Origin: Opisthocomus hoazin
Lineage: Eukaryota; Chordata; Aves; Opisthocomiformes; Opisthocomidae
Assembly: GCF_030867145.1 (NCBI RefSeq)
Contig: NC_134454.1
Coordinates: forward strand, 44,592,320 to 44,656,319
Reading direction: 5' to 3'
DNA: 64,000 nucleotides
A model generated the notes under the pieces. The model saw nothing but the letters and a program-made list of their open reading frames with translations, ran no database searches and was not told where the DNA came from. A program made the position numbers and the translations under genes. Position 1 is the first letter of the stretch, and each line of letters opens with the position of its first letter. Positions 52,191 to 64,000 of the stretch are shown piece by piece.

Positions 52191-54039
52191 GTAAGTGGTT
52201 GTCTCAGTGTAGATAAATCAGCCGGGCGATGGGGAGCTCTGTGTGGCTGGGGCAGGGAGAAACCCCCTTCCCCTGGTGCTGGGTGGCTTGGCCACCTCCG
52301 GATCCCCGGGGCTGAAACAGCCCTGCAGCCGCTGCACCTTGGGCACCTCAGGGAGCAACAGCCGCCGACATATTTGCTACCTTGTCCTGCATTTAGTTCA
52401 GCCCCTGTCAGAGAGGCGCTGACTCTGTCCCTGCAGAAGCCTAAAGCGGGCAGCCAACGCTTACGGAGAGGCCCCCGGGAAGCCTGGAGCAGCCCGCGGC
52501 TGCGTGGGGAAGCTGCGCGGATACGTCTGCGGCTGTGGGCTCTGCAGAGGCAGCAGCACGGGATGTGGGCCTCAGGGGGGAGAAATGCAGGTTTGGGAGG
52601 TGGGGAACCAGTTCTTGCAAAACGTCCTTAACCAGCCGAGGCTTGAGTGGGAACGTCAGCACTTTTGGGAGCGGAGCGTGCTCCAGCATCTTCTCCGCAG
52701 GGTCCTCCTGGATCTGGCCTGCACGGGCTTATTATCATAATTAACACTGCAATTTGCTTGAAACGACACACCACAGTAAGTTATTAGTGATTCAGGTGAA
52801 GGTACGGCAGGGCCAGTCCTATGTTTACTTCGTAAACAAAGCATCGTATGAGCCTGGAGTTCCACGTGGACGATCACCTGTAGCTCAGGTGGTGCAGCAG
52901 GGCTGTTACAACGTCCACCAGCTCTGGACCCGGTTCCCTCTGGATGCGTATCTTCACGGCTGACTGTGCACACTGCCTGAGGCTGCTTCTGCAGCAGAAG
53001 CATTTAGAAATCCTTTCTCCAAAGAGGATTTTCTGGAGTCCACAATAAGTTAGGAGCACACAGGGCAGGCCTGGCATCAGTCAGGGCACTGAGTTGCTGT
53101 GATCTATCCAGCCACCTTTTTTTACGGATCTTGTAGGGCTTAGCTGTTTTGGTGAGCTCTGGACCTGTGGCCAGCTGGTTCAAAAATTCATTGTGGAGCT
53201 CTGTATAAGGGGTTCAGTGCTGCAATCATAGGTATGGGACACCTGCTCCTGTCATCAAACTTGTGGCCATTTACCCACCTGATGCCATCCACTCAGCCAT
53301 ATCTTTCCAGCTGTGCTTCTTCAATAGGCAGCTTCTGCTGCTTCTACACTGAGGCTAGGTAAAGCACCACTTAGCTTCCCTTGCAAACCAGTTACAGAGC
53401 AGCGTGTAATTCTTATTGGTTAGATATGGAATGATCAGGAGGTCAAAACTATATTATACCATTTTTTTGAAAAGCACCACACCGCATTGCCTTTAGCTGC
53501 TTTGCAAGACAAACTCTTGTCCCAACTCACTCCCTTTGTCCTTGAATAAATTCGGTGATATCTCATCAGCTCCTGCACCTCCAATGCCAAGTCATGAGCC
53601 CTTGATACCAGTGAATTGACAATTATTGAGAAGCGCAGCACGAGACAAATATTTCTATGAAAACACAGCCCAGACCCATGGGAGAAGTAGAGATAGAGGA
53701 GGTACAAGAGTTCAGAAACCCTTTGCGTAATTTTCCAAGTGTTGCTGTTGTTTTTCCACTAAGTGGCCTGCCCCACAGGAAGTGTGTAACACAGCCAGAC
53801 CTTCATACCACAATATCAAGTTTGTTTGTTGGGGTTTTTTTTCTATTAAAAAGGGCAAGCTTGCAGAAAGAGGCAAGCCAGGGAAATCCAGTCTGCAGCA
53901 GTGTTCCAGTGGTAATTTATCTTCTGACAAAAGATGGAGCAGAGCACACAAAGATAAAATACAACCCTATTTATATAGTGTCAGACTTGAATCATTCTGC
54001 ATCACCTTCCTGTGTATGTATGCAGCAACACTTAAGGGT

Positions 54040-54065
54040 GAGATGCTCTTTTGAGATGCTCTTTT
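54040..54065. repeat. 13-bp perfect tandem duplication
   Basis: GAGATGCTCTTTT occurs twice, head to tail, at 54040-54052 and 54053-54065. A small replication-slippage type duplication. Confidence 0.9.
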
Positions 54066-54474
54066 GCACACACACCACAAGGATACATGCACTCTTGTTT
54101 AGGTAAAAGCCTTGTGTCTCTTCTAGAAATATGTCTAAATTATTTTACAAGTACAACTATCGTGATTAATTGCTAGCATTATTTATGGATTTATTTAATT
54201 CAGCCACCCAGCTCCTGCAGTGCTTCTCAGGACTTAGCTCTAAAGTACAAAAATTTTTACGTATTTCACATATCTCGAACTGCAATATGCAAAACCTTAC
54301 AAAAATTCAGGAAGTACCTTAGCATAGGCATAAAAACATGACATCCTTCCCAATTAAACAGTATTTTCACATGTGTTACAGGCCATGCAGAATGGCTCTG
54401 CACCTGAAAGCTGTTTTAGGTATTATAAAAGCAAACAAACAGCACTTTTAAGAATGTATTTAAATGAAGATAGG

Positions 54475-54535
54475 AGATTCTGGATTGGAAGATGCCTCTT
54501 TCCAGAGGGCCACGTAGTCCACCTTTGATCTAAAT
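54475..54535 (-). mobile_element. Possible CR1 3' remnant
   Basis: A worn version of the CR1 3' core (GGTTGGAAGGGACCTCT...GTCATCTAGTCCAACC) can be read as GGATTGGAAGATGCCTCT followed by CCACGTAGTCCACC. Only about 60 bp are recognisable and no terminal octamers survive. Confidence 0.4.
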
Positions 54536-57500
54536 TAGACTTACTAGCCAAGTGGTTAAGGAGACCTGGGACAATTTTTGTCGTCACCTTTAATAGGCAG
54601 AGAGCATGCTTCTGTTACCCACAGCCCCGAAGCACAACCAAGCACCTGTTTTTAAACTTGTGCGATTCAGTACAACTCGGTGAGGCAGTGACCTATGCAA
54701 GGCTGAGCCTGGCATCAGTGAGCATGAGCAGCTCCCACCCCACAGGGGACAGGCTGTGCACAGCCCGTCTGTCGTTCCTCTGCAGCACTCCAGGAGGGGC
54801 AGAGTCCCCATAACACAGTCATTTAGTACAAACCATGCAGTGCTTGTTATTGCGTTCTCCTTTGGTAGTTTATTTGAAGGACTTCATAGCGCAACAGAAA
54901 CAGAGCGCTATGTAAGGCAGAAAACATATGTATTATTGAAGGATACAACCGGTACTTTGGAAAAAGTGAAGGGCCGTACCATCCCTCTGTTTTCAGCTGC
55001 ATCCAACTATCTTGCACTTCATTGCTCTCTTTCCATAAACATGCCTTCAACAGCATGAAACAACCTATAATGACAGTATGCATTTTTTTGACACATAAAT
55101 CCTTACATGCAGAAAAACAGCCTACAGTAAGGAGTTTCCTTTTAACATATGTGGACTTTAAGCACAGAAATGTTGTACAACAATACATATTGTCACTAGT
55201 AAAAGATCTCACAGTCTCCCATTCAGTAGCTATCAATCATCTCCTACCATGCAATAAGATGCATCACCTTTTGCTTATCTATATCAAAAAAACGCTTTGT
55301 GACATTGCCACGATTTAATCCACTGATTCAGATCTCTATGTAATATTTTCTCTTGGGGAAGAGTCCTATTCATCCTTATGTCATCTGGGAATCACCTGCA
55401 AGCATTGCATACCATTGTACCTACGAAGAAGGCCCGGCCGCGTAACAAGCAGCAACTGAAGAGGAGAGGTTCCATGTGGGGGACAGGCCCAGCTTTGGCC
55501 AGCACAGGACTCACACGGTGCCCCAGCTGTCCTAAAGGGTGGCATGGCAGTGGGACAGGATCACCACGCGTGGCCCGTGGAGACACCTGCTCCTCAGGCA
55601 CAAAGGCAGAGGGCCAGGAAAAGCCGTCCCAACGCTGCCAGTAGGGCAGTGCTGGTCTATTACCAAAAGAAAAAAAAAATCTTTGGCAACCACTTCTAGA
55701 AATAGTCCCATTCATCGTTCTTGCCTCAGAAACAATTAAGTTCAGCAAGCTGCTGCCAAAGCAGATTTTTAACCCTGTTAATTCAAGAGCATGCAATTGT
55801 TTAAAGCAAATCGGTACGTGTATTACACTAAAATCTCTTCTTCTGTGAAAAGTAGGCCAACGTATTTATCTTCTTTTATTGCCAAGACTTGCCTATTTAT
55901 TCTTAATCAGCAAATAATTGTGCTGTGTGTACCTCAAGTGTGGTCCCATGAACTGAATGCCCAATAGCAGCTGGAAAGCATTAGCTGGTCCCTTAGAGTC
56001 TGTCTTCTGGCTTCGTTTCTTCCAGGAGAAATCCTGTTTGCATGCTCCAGCTCCGTTCTGCCATGTGAACCAAAGCAGGTTAGTAGGCAAAGATCCACAG
56101 ATTCATTTCAGCCACTTGACCGATACAAGATAAAACACTTAAGCAGCTGTGCCCTAACACTACACACTCTTCAGCAGAAGAGTAAACCCTCAAGTCTGGC
56201 GTGTTAAGTTTACAGCTATACAGCGAAGTAAGCTGATCGGTTGGAGAGTTTTGAGTTTGGGGTCACAGCTGAGCATACAGGTATTTGAATGTACCTCGTA
56301 GCTGTCTAATTGAGGCACCTTGTTTCTGGAAGACAAATTTGAAACTTGGCACCTTAATTACTTGCTCGGGCATTTAAACAGAAATTACTAAGCATCATTG
56401 CTTCCTACTGGCTTCTGTAGGATGGGAAAGGCTGCTATAGCTTAGGTGCCCCAAAACAGCGAGTGAGAAGCAAACCTTAGACTCTCTGCTCTGAAAATTC
56501 TTAAGTTAGCTGTGTGGTGGGACACTAAAAATTGCTTCTGATATTGAAATTCATCTTGGGTGTTCTTTGTTAAATTTTATCACTATTCTGCAATGGATTA
56601 AATCACATGGGACTTTCCACAGGGAGTTACAAAAGGTCTTCTCGAAAAAAGGGTGGCTTTTTTCTCATCAGTTGTAGCACGCAGGAAATGTTCAATCAGT
56701 CAGTAATCCTCTTGTTATATCTCTATAGCTATCTCTCCAACGCAGGGAAAAAAAAAAAAAAACAGTTGCACAAACTAGTTTTGAATCATCCATGCGCACT
56801 CATACTGACTTTCCAAGGTGATGATTTCAAAGTAAAGTCAGCTCTACAGAGAAGATTAGACACACAGAATAAAGTAAATTTGTGTTCTTTCCACGCATAA
56901 AAAGCTGAAAACAAGAATGGCAAAACAATCATATGCCAGTGCAGTGCGAGATTGGAGGAGATTTTATAGGAACTGCAACTGCTATATCCAGGACCTGATT
57001 ATACTTTTAAAGATATCAATACATTCAAATTAACACTTCGTATACACTCCAATTTTCTGAATGTCATGTGTAAGGATGTCTTAGTGCAGGACAAAGAAGA
57101 ACAATAGGAGTGAATAATATTCACTCATTCAATGTGAAATAATTACACACAAAGTATTAACTCAGCTTTTCCAATACCTTATCATCGCATGTTCAGACTT
57201 CACAATGCGAGCAAATCATACCTGCCATGATGAAATGGGTAAGGAATGAGCAGGAATGAGAAGCGGTTTTCATAAAAACCTGTAGAAAGAATGGCTCCAG
57301 TGAGGTGTATGTACTGCCAGTACATCTCCATCCCTCTGCCAAACTCGGTTTCTGCCATCGCTGCTTTACAATGAATGAGGTGCCGTGGACACCTAGTCAA
57401 GAGCACAGTTGTCCACAATGTGTGTCCCTAGAAGGAACACAATATTCACACTTCCTTCTCCACACATCGCTCTTGCTTGCACATGTGACGGTGTTTGCTT

Positions 57501-60500
57501 CCGCTAGTAACACACTGTCTGTGTACCGGCCGTGGTTTAACCTGGGCACATGCTGCTCTTTCCTCCTGATGACAGGGGATCTGAGAGCTGGAGTTAGTAG
57601 ATTTGTTGACATGAGCCAGGTCTCCCTTAGGTGTCAGAAAGTGGTGCTATGGTACATTTCTGCCACCAGCACTTTTGCAAAGATTGTCTCCTTGCAGAAC
57701 GTACATCATTTCAAACAGCCGCCACCTATGACTAAAGCTCCACCGGTTTGCAGAACTCCAAGGCTGGAAGAGGTCATGCCAGTGCTCTTTCCCTGAGCAT
57801 CCAGTGCTATAAACGCTGTTTGAGCCGGTGGTTTAGCATATGCACAGATTTTATGCAAACATCATTCCATGCAGCAGTTTGCCTGCCTCTGTCTGATACA
57901 CTTTTTATTATCTTCCTTTTTGTATTTCCTACTCAACAGTAAAGAGAAATCATTATTTACAGCCACTGTGTCCTGTGTGCCAGTATGCATATATATATAT
58001 CCTGATAAGATGAGGAGGAATTTGACTCAATATAGCACATACTAGAAGAATCAGGCACCTAAAGAGAAAGTCACCATCTGTAACCACAAGAGAGAGAAAA
58101 GTGAAGTGATGCGCAGAAGTGTAACAGGAAGAAAACAGCATTAAGAGAAGGAAACAGCATACGAGGGGAAATTCCTCTCAGTCAGCGCTATTGGATGGTG
58201 AAATAGATACCCAGGCAGAGAAACATAAACCCATTGCTCACGAAACTTTAAACGAAACTGCATACATCACTTCATTTAAAAAAGTGTACTTGGGGGTATG
58301 GACAGCACAACACGAATGTCCGTGGTTATGGTATTTAAACACACAGTTTTGATCACCTCGTGGCACGCAAGTGAACGGCTTGGTGGAAGCAGAGCTGCCA
58401 AAGCACCACCGCTCCGTGACTCCTCCAAGTCCTGCCCCACCGCTCTGCGACTCCACTCCAAGTCCTGCACCTTCTGCTGCATCACGTCCCGGAGAACCAC
58501 CTTTACTATTGACCACTACCGTCCCCATCCTCCTGCCCAGAGGCCCCCAACACGGCCCACCACGGCACGGAGCAAGCCAGCCTGAGAAGCCCGCGCAGCA
58601 CAGCTGGGACGCGGGCACTGCAGCAGAGCTCCCGCCAGCCCCCACAAGCCTGGCAGACCCATGGGGCCCCTGTCCTGGGAGCTTCTGCCCCCTGGGACAG
58701 CTGCTCGCAGGCACAAGAGGTGATGGTTCCCTCCCTCCAGCTCCCCCAGATACCTGATGAAACGCCCTGGGCATCTTGTGAGCCAACCAACCTACAGCTC
58801 CCGACCAGCTGTCCCCACCACAGCCAGCAACACCCGAGCCTGCCGTCCGTCTGTAACAACTCTATAGCTGCTCCTTGCGCAGTTACACATCTGAGCACGT
58901 AGAGACGAAGTCTACTTGTGCCAATAGATACCAGCTGCTGAATTTTTGCTACATTAAGTAGTGTTGATCATCACAGACATTTGCAGCAGCGCATAACTTG
59001 GAAGTTACAGCTGCCTTTATTTGCAACCCTGGATTAGTAACTTCTGCAGGCTAACACGGTTTAGCGCTACGTGCTTTACAGTGTATCTGCGCTGAGCCAG
59101 AAGGGATTTCAGGAGAATTGTATGGGTCGCTAGAACAAGAAACTGTGTACCTCTCCGCTGGCACAGCTCACAGCTTCACAAGACTGCTGGGGAGACGAAG
59201 GTCAGCCTCCAGTCTTCCGAGGGGCTAGGGGCAACATCCTCACACGGGTGGTTTCGTGTTGCCTCATTAATTTCGCTGTTTGCTGCATAATAAATTTCTT
59301 CCACAAAGGCTGGAAAGTTAAACTTCCTACCAGGTACAACTACCTGTGCCCACTGTCTCAGCCAACAAATCAGCGGTACTTCCTCTCTGCTATGGTGTAA
59401 TTGTCTACGTAGTTGTATGCGTGTTGGAGAACTTCTTTCGATCTTCTCAGGCTTTTGTCTAAACCACTCCAGGCTGTAAAGCACTGCTTACACCTTATCT
59501 AAAAGTTGATTTCAGGACAGTTCACTTTAATCTGTTCTTGGCTCTGAGTACTGATTAGGCCCCAAGCAAAGAACAGAAATACGTTTCTCAGCTGTAAAAC
59601 CATTGAAAATGAAGAAACCTGCATTTCCTAAGGGGAAAATATGAAAATGTACAATAAAGCATCCAGACTCGGTATTTTCCATGTATCAAGGCAGTTGCCT
59701 TAAAGGCAGTTTCTGTTATCACAGCTGCTAAAGCTATTGATTCTCTCAGCTGCTCTGTCTGACTTCTCTCAAAGTCCTAGAGCAGACACCAGCTGATGAG
59801 CGCGGGCCAAGCAGAAATACAGGCTGCGCAGCAACTCCCGCACCCCAGGTGCGAGGAGGGACACTCGCAGCAGTCTCAGGCCCCTACAGCTTTTGCTTCA
59901 GCCTAAACCCTGGTTGTGTTGCCGCCCTGCAGCCCCTCTCAGTACTGTGACAAAGGCCAAGCAGTGCTAGATGCCTCCTGCATGAGGGAGGGTGTTCCAG
60001 GAATGCTGGAGCTGAATTTGAACTTCCCTTATCAGGAACAACGAAACCGAGAGCAAGTGGCTTCCCAGAAGCCGCAACAGCTCAAGATACCCCACACAGA
60101 AATGACCGCTTTTCGGCAAGTGCTACTGTCAATCACTGCAAGCCAGCCTAGAGGAAATGTAATTGTGATGACTGAGTATTTTTAGTGTCTACAGAGGAAG
60201 TGGGTAGCTTAGCTTTCTCGCTCTCTGGAGAAGGGATTACTACTATGCCATTCTGATGTCATGTCCTGGAGCACACATACAGATCGCACACAGAAATGGG
60301 GTGGTATTTTCCCTTTTAACACAGGGCCAAATCAGCCCACCCGTACTAACTTTCCCTCACAGGACCTCTAAAAAAAAACCACACCATCCTTAAATTGTTT
60401 TGGACTTAATTTGGAGTTGTCATGCAATTAGGTTTTGCAAAATTGGCTTCTGGAGTGACAGCTTCTATTGTTACAGCATATGGCAATCAGAGCACAGCTT

Positions 60501-61034
60501 GTGGCAGATGTGATGTTTATTCCCTATTAGCTAGTTTTAGATTCAACGATGTCATCCTAGTCAAAGCAAGTGTTAGATGTATTTGACATCTAAGCATTTT
60601 TGCAGCCGCCCCTCCTCCCCCCATGTTTAAGCTGCTTCTGTCAAGTGGGAACACAGTAAGACTTATTCAGACCTGCAAAGTCATATTTAAGAACTAATGA
60701 TGCAATTTACTGGAGGTCTGTGTTCCAAAAATCCATGTTTCTAACACGTATTGTGTTCCTCCAGCAGACTACAAAGACCACCTATTACAATAAGTGAGCT
60801 CATTAAGCATGCAGCTCCTCAGTCTAGCAAGCTGTTGCGATAAGCAGCTGTTGCAAGAGGGTAAAAGGTTGAATTATCAACTTGCACAGCACAGCTCTTC
60901 GTTCAGCTGGCCCGGGAAAGAAAGTATTTGAGCAACAGCTCCATTACTGTGGAGTATACCTTTGACAACAGCACACAAACAAAATATTTGTGGTATTTCA
61001 GTGACCTACCTCCCCACCCAGTAAGCAAGACACT

Positions 61035-61608
61035 CCCAGATATTAATTGTCAAAAATTTATTATGAAAGCTTCCAGAGCAGCAAATATTTCAATAAAAAT
61101 TATTGCATTACAAAACCAGTTCTGCAGAGTGACCCAAGAGGCCTGCTGAAGTCTGCCCATTTTGGAGCCTCTATTTTTCTCAGTAACCAGTCCCTAGTAG
61201 TCCATCAAACATTGATACTTTCTTCTCTCTGCATTATGTAGAGAGCACCAACAGTTCCTAGTTAGAATACTCTGTCTAGTCCTCTGGAAAGTTTTGGCCT
61301 GCTTCCCCCAACTTTCTCTCTGCCTCCTGAAACAGTTCCACTCGACCAGGAAACTTGCAAGACTTCTTTCGGTTCCATGGTATGTCAGCCTCTCCATGGC
61401 TGCAGCCTAACTGAGGCCCACTGGTGAGGCGAGCTGTTCTTCTTTCTCGTCTGTAAGAGCCCACTGCATGCCAGTCTGAGTGACTTTAATCCAGTCTCTT
61501 GACCAGGCAAATCCATGGAATCAGCAGCTTGTTGCACACTTCAGTGAACCCATGCCACATTGAGAATGCAACAAAAGGTTTCAGCCTCCCCAGTGCACTG
61601 GGTCACCA
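61035..61608 (-). other. GADD45G 3' UTR and poly(A) signal
   Basis: Downstream of the TGA at 61611-61609 the minus strand has no continuing reading frame. It reaches a canonical AATAAA at 61062-61057, about 550 nt past the stop. A G/GT-rich stretch follows at about 61030-61000, as expected for a downstream cleavage element, so cleavage probably lies at about 61030-61048. The mRNA would be roughly 1.1 kb, the usual size for this gene. No ATTTA pentamers were noticed close to the poly(A) signal. The end point is inferred from sequence only. Confidence 0.7.
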
Positions 61609-62698
61609 TCACTCCGGCAGGGTGACAGTTGGCACCCAGTCATTGACATTTCGGCTCTCTTCACAAAACGAGTTCAGCTTTTCTAGAGCTGGGTCCTTCC
61701 AGCTATCTTCATTCGGGTTCTGCCAGAAAAAAAAAAACAGTTGCACGCTATGAGTAACGCCCGCCAGTTGAAGTCATCACTATGAGTAACGCCCGCCAGT
61801 TGAAGTCATCACAGTATTTACAGAAGCACTGGCTTAGGAAGCAAGGCACTTTCAGACAGCTTCTGTCCCGATGCAGACAGAGCAGGAAGCAGAGGCGTTA
61901 CCCTTGCAGACAACAGAGGAAATCCACGGTTACGAGAAGCGCAGCCCGCTACTCCTCCTCCTCAGCCGGCTTACCGTACAACATGCACCAAGCCCCACTC
62001 TCCCTGCCCCGAACAGGACCTGGCCCCCGGCAGGAGACAAGGCCACCCCAAAAGGCTGGGGCCATCCCGCGGAGAGGCGGGCAGCACACCCACAGCCCCG
62101 GGGCCCGAGCAGCGCCCGCGGGGCACCCACCGTGATGAGGATGCAGTGGAGGTCCCGCGGTTCCCCGGACTCCTCGCTGGGCCCCACGATGGCAGCCAGC
62201 TTGGCCACGTCGTTCACCCGCACGATGTCGATGTCATTCTCGCAGCAGAAGGCCTGGATGAGGGTGAAGTGGATCTGCAGGGCAATGTCCCCCTCGTCCT
62301 CCTCGTCCGCGGCCAGCACGCAGAAAGCCACGTTGTCGGGATCGCTGCAACAGGGGGAGCGGCGCGGTGAGCCTCCGCGGCCGGCCCCGAAGCCCCCCTC
62401 AGGCCTCGCCGGGCGGCCCCCGCCCGCCGTACTTACACGTTCATCAGCTTGGCCGACTCGTAGACGCCGGCGGTGAGGCAGCCGCGGCGCTGGGCTGACA
62501 CCAGCAGATCGTGGAGGGCCTTCCCGGCGCCCTGCACCCTGCGCGGCGGGAGAGGGAGAGCAGACAGTCAGCACGGCGTCGCCACCGCCCGTCCCCCCGC
62601 AGCCGCCACAGCCCCCCCGCCCGGCCGCCCGCACCACGCACGTACCAGTCGTGGCCCGCAGGCATGGGCTCCTGTCCGTGGATCTCTTCCAGAGTCAT
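61609..62698 (-). CDS. GADD45G: GADD45G, growth arrest and DNA-damage-inducible protein gamma, complete four-exon gene
   Basis: Coding exons, in transcript order: 62698-62646, 62538-62437, 62344-62131 and 61719-61609 (53, 102, 214 and 111 nt, giving 159 codons plus TGA). Introns are about 107, 92 and 411 bp, all GT-AG; the donors read GTACGT, GTAAGT and GTGGGT. Codon 18 (Trp) spans junction 1, codon 52 (Val) spans junction 2, and junction 3 falls between Thr123 and Asn124. The product starts [10 protein letters not shown] and ends [12 protein letters not shown]. It carries the family hallmarks [11 protein letters not shown] (42-52), an acidic DEEDEGD stretch (65-71), [20 protein letters not shown] (73-92) and DLHCILIT (116-123). 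From memory the human gamma paralogue is also 159 residues, and the [11 protein letters not shown] stretch and VTLPE-type tail favour gamma over alpha or beta. GADD45 proteins are small L7Ae/S12e-fold stress proteins of nucleus and cytoplasm. They bind MTK1/MEKK4, PCNA, p21 and CDK1-cyclin B and act in growth arrest and p38/JNK signalling. The start ATG has a purine at -3. No break or missing family residue was seen. Confidence 0.97.
61748..61811. repeat. Perfect 32-bp tandem duplication in GADD45G intron 3
   Basis: Two identical 32-bp copies lie head to tail at 61748-61779 and 61780-61811; each starts CTATGAGTAACG and ends AAGTCATCA. They sit about 28 bp from the exon 4 acceptor, across an A-rich stretch on the plus strand that forms the T-rich polypyrimidine tract of that acceptor. 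No mismatch between copies means a recent event, a polymorphism or an assembly slip. The duplication could move or copy the branch-point region but leaves the acceptor intact. Confidence 0.95.
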
Positions 62699-63600
62699 CG
62701 CGGCGTGTCCCCGCGGCGCAGCGCCACCTCCGAGCGCCTCCTCGCCCCAGCAATCTGATGCGACAGCCCAAAGGCCGCCCTATTTATAGCCCACGCGGCG
62801 GTGACGTCGGCAGCTGGTGGAGCCTCCTGGCTTCCCATTGGCCGGCGGCGGAGAATGGCTATTACGCTAATCGGCGCACGCAAAAAAAAGGGAGGCGGGG
62901 GGAAGGAGGAGCGGGCGGCTCGTGCCCGGAGGCTACGCGGGGAGGAAGCCGGACTCGAGGGAGGGGCGCAGGCACACGCCGCCCCGCCCAGCCTGGCCCC
63001 GCCCCGCCCCGCCGGCGTCCGCCGTGCCGGTGGCGGGGGCGAGGCGTCCGCGCGCTGGCTGGGAGCCAAGCGCGAGCTGGGCTACAGTGGGGCGCCGCCG
63101 GCGGCGGGGAGGTCCGGCACTGGTAGCGGCCCGGGCTGGGGAGCAGCTCTGCGGGGAAGGCCCCGGGGCCGCGGCGGGCGGGGAGCTGGGCGCCGCCGGC
63201 ACCGTCCGGGGCTGCCGGAGCGGGAGCACGGCCCGTCGGTAGGCCGGAGCGGGGGCGGGAGGGGGCGCCGGGGTGTCCCGTCCTGCAGGCTGGGGGACCA
63301 CCGGGGGTGGCTCCGTCCGGGGAAGGCACAGCGCGGGGGCACCGAGCGGCAGCCCCCCATAGCCTGTCGGGCTGTCGCCGAGAGGGCAGGGCCGGGATCT
63401 TCACAGCGGTTCCTGCTGGGGTGGCAAGAGGCGGTGGGCGAAAGCTGGGTCGAGAGTCGGGCAGGGTGTCTGAGGGAAAAGCCCCGTCCCCTGAGGACAG
63501 TCAGGCAGCGGAGCCGGCTACCCAGGGAGGCTGCGCAGGCTGCATCCCCGCGGGGCCGCAGGCCCCAATGGGGCGAAGCCCTGAGAGACCTGGTCTGAGC
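62100..63600. promoter_or_regulatory. CpG island over GADD45G exons 1-3 and upstream flank
   Basis: This block is very G+C-rich with dense CpG, in sharp contrast to the AT-rich sequence beyond 63660 and below 61900. It covers exons 1-3, the core promoter and about 900 bp beyond. It contains a GC-box cluster at about 62997-63012 (overlapping CCCCGCCCC). Long open frames occur here on both strands, but they are what GC-rich DNA without stop codons produces. None resembles a known protein. A divergent promoter on the plus strand is possible but not shown. Confidence 0.8.
62752..62860 (-). promoter_or_regulatory. GADD45G core promoter (TATA, CRE-like and CCAAT motifs)
   Basis: On the minus strand a consensus TATAAATA box lies at 62788-62781, about 83-90 nt upstream of the start codon. 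This places the likely transcription start near 62757 and gives a 5' UTR of about 60 nt. Further upstream is a CRE-like TGACGTCG element (62802-62809, plus-strand reading) and an inverted CCAAT box (ATTGG on the plus strand at 62837-62841). The order CCAAT, CRE-like, TATA fits a strongly inducible stress gene. The motifs are seen directly; which factors use them is inference, and the exact start site was not measured. Confidence 0.8.
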
Positions 63601-64000
63601 TACCTGGTGACCCTGCTGCAAGCGGGAGACCTCCTGACATCCCTTCTGGGCCGTATTGTCCTATGATCCCATCGTTTAAAATGTTTTTTTCTTCCCAGCA
63701 AATGGGGAGGTTCTTTTCAGTCGAGCTTTATTAAAAGTAGATCTAATTTGGATTGTAACACAAGCTTGAGTGTATCCTTTAAAATTAATTCAGTGTGAAC
63801 TGTGTGTGATTGCTGAAGTAAAATCTTGTTTGTCAGCAAACCAAGCAACAGTAAAAGAAATTTTTCCCACTGTGAATGAGTATGGTGTAAGTATTAAAGG
63901 ACAAATCACTTTCCAAGTCCTTTCAATCTCCGACATCTCAGGCTGCCAGTTAGTACAGTGCCAGTTAGCACCCTCACTGCTACCTCGCCTCTGGTCACAT
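63601..64000. other. Upstream flank of GADD45G, nothing recognised
   Basis: Composition drops abruptly from CpG-rich to AT-rich at about 63660. No exon, repeat or promoter motif was identified in the last 340 bp. Confidence 0.6.

Larger units (their letters stand above)
50881..61034. other. Intergenic between the third CR1 and the GADD45G 3' end
   Basis: GC-rich patches at 52200-52700 and 58370-58850 give overlapping frames on both strands without motifs. Old LINE remnants at 51.1 and 54.5 kb and a candidate exon at 52.1 kb are listed separately. No gene recognised. Confidence 0.6.

Noticed and set aside
61930-62637. 235-codon minus-strand open frame containing the GADD45G core
   Set aside because: Only the part at 62131-62344 is real exon 3. 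The rest reads through introns 2 and 3.
62801-63666. 265-codon plus frame and overlapping minus frames upstream of GADD45G
   Set aside because: Arg/Gly/Pro/Ala-rich translation of a CpG island, open in several frames; no family resemblance.

Overview
The window is vertebrate nuclear DNA and almost certainly avian. Three lines of evidence support this: a spliced four-exon GADD45G gene, several CR1 LINE 3' ends that terminate in the ATTCTGTG octamer repeats typical of bird CR1, and a low overall transposon load with one short solo LTR. There is no bacterial, phage or CRISPR-like content. Most open frames in the window are short chance frames, or belong to CR1 or to a C-rich satellite.

The only protein gene I can support is GADD45G on the minus strand at the right end (coding exons between 61609 and 62698). 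It is complete: four exons, consensus splice sites, 159 codons, a TATA box and CCAAT box upstream, and a poly(A) signal downstream. It sits in a CpG-rich block of about 1.5 kb (roughly 62100-63600) that continues about 900 bp past the start codon.

Everything from 1 to about 61000 lies on the 3' side of GADD45G and looks like a gene desert. This fits what I know of mammals, where the gene is followed by a long intergenic interval towards DIRAS2. What can be recognised there is mostly mobile-element debris. At 6501-6783 there is a solo retroviral LTR with TGTGG...CCACA ends and an exact 6-bp target duplication. There are three closely related CR1 3' ends (12.1, 38.9 and 50.2 kb). Older CR1 pieces lie at 44.8, 49.5, 51.1 and 54.5 kb, a MIR-like SINE relic at 3.4 kb, and possible LTR-like sequence at 42.1 kb.

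Other structure includes a C-rich minisatellite of about 590 bp at 26.5-27.1 kb whose first part is built on a 53-bp higher-order unit, and a recent-looking 32-bp tandem duplication inside GADD45G intron 3. A few stretches look like regulatory DNA: TGCA-dense and TAAT-dense segments and a SOX-like motif pair. Three small intervals are bounded by good splice sites and could be exons of unannotated non-coding RNAs. I did not find a new multi-gene system. The most solid non-obvious results are the full GADD45G splice structure and the solo LTR with its target duplication.
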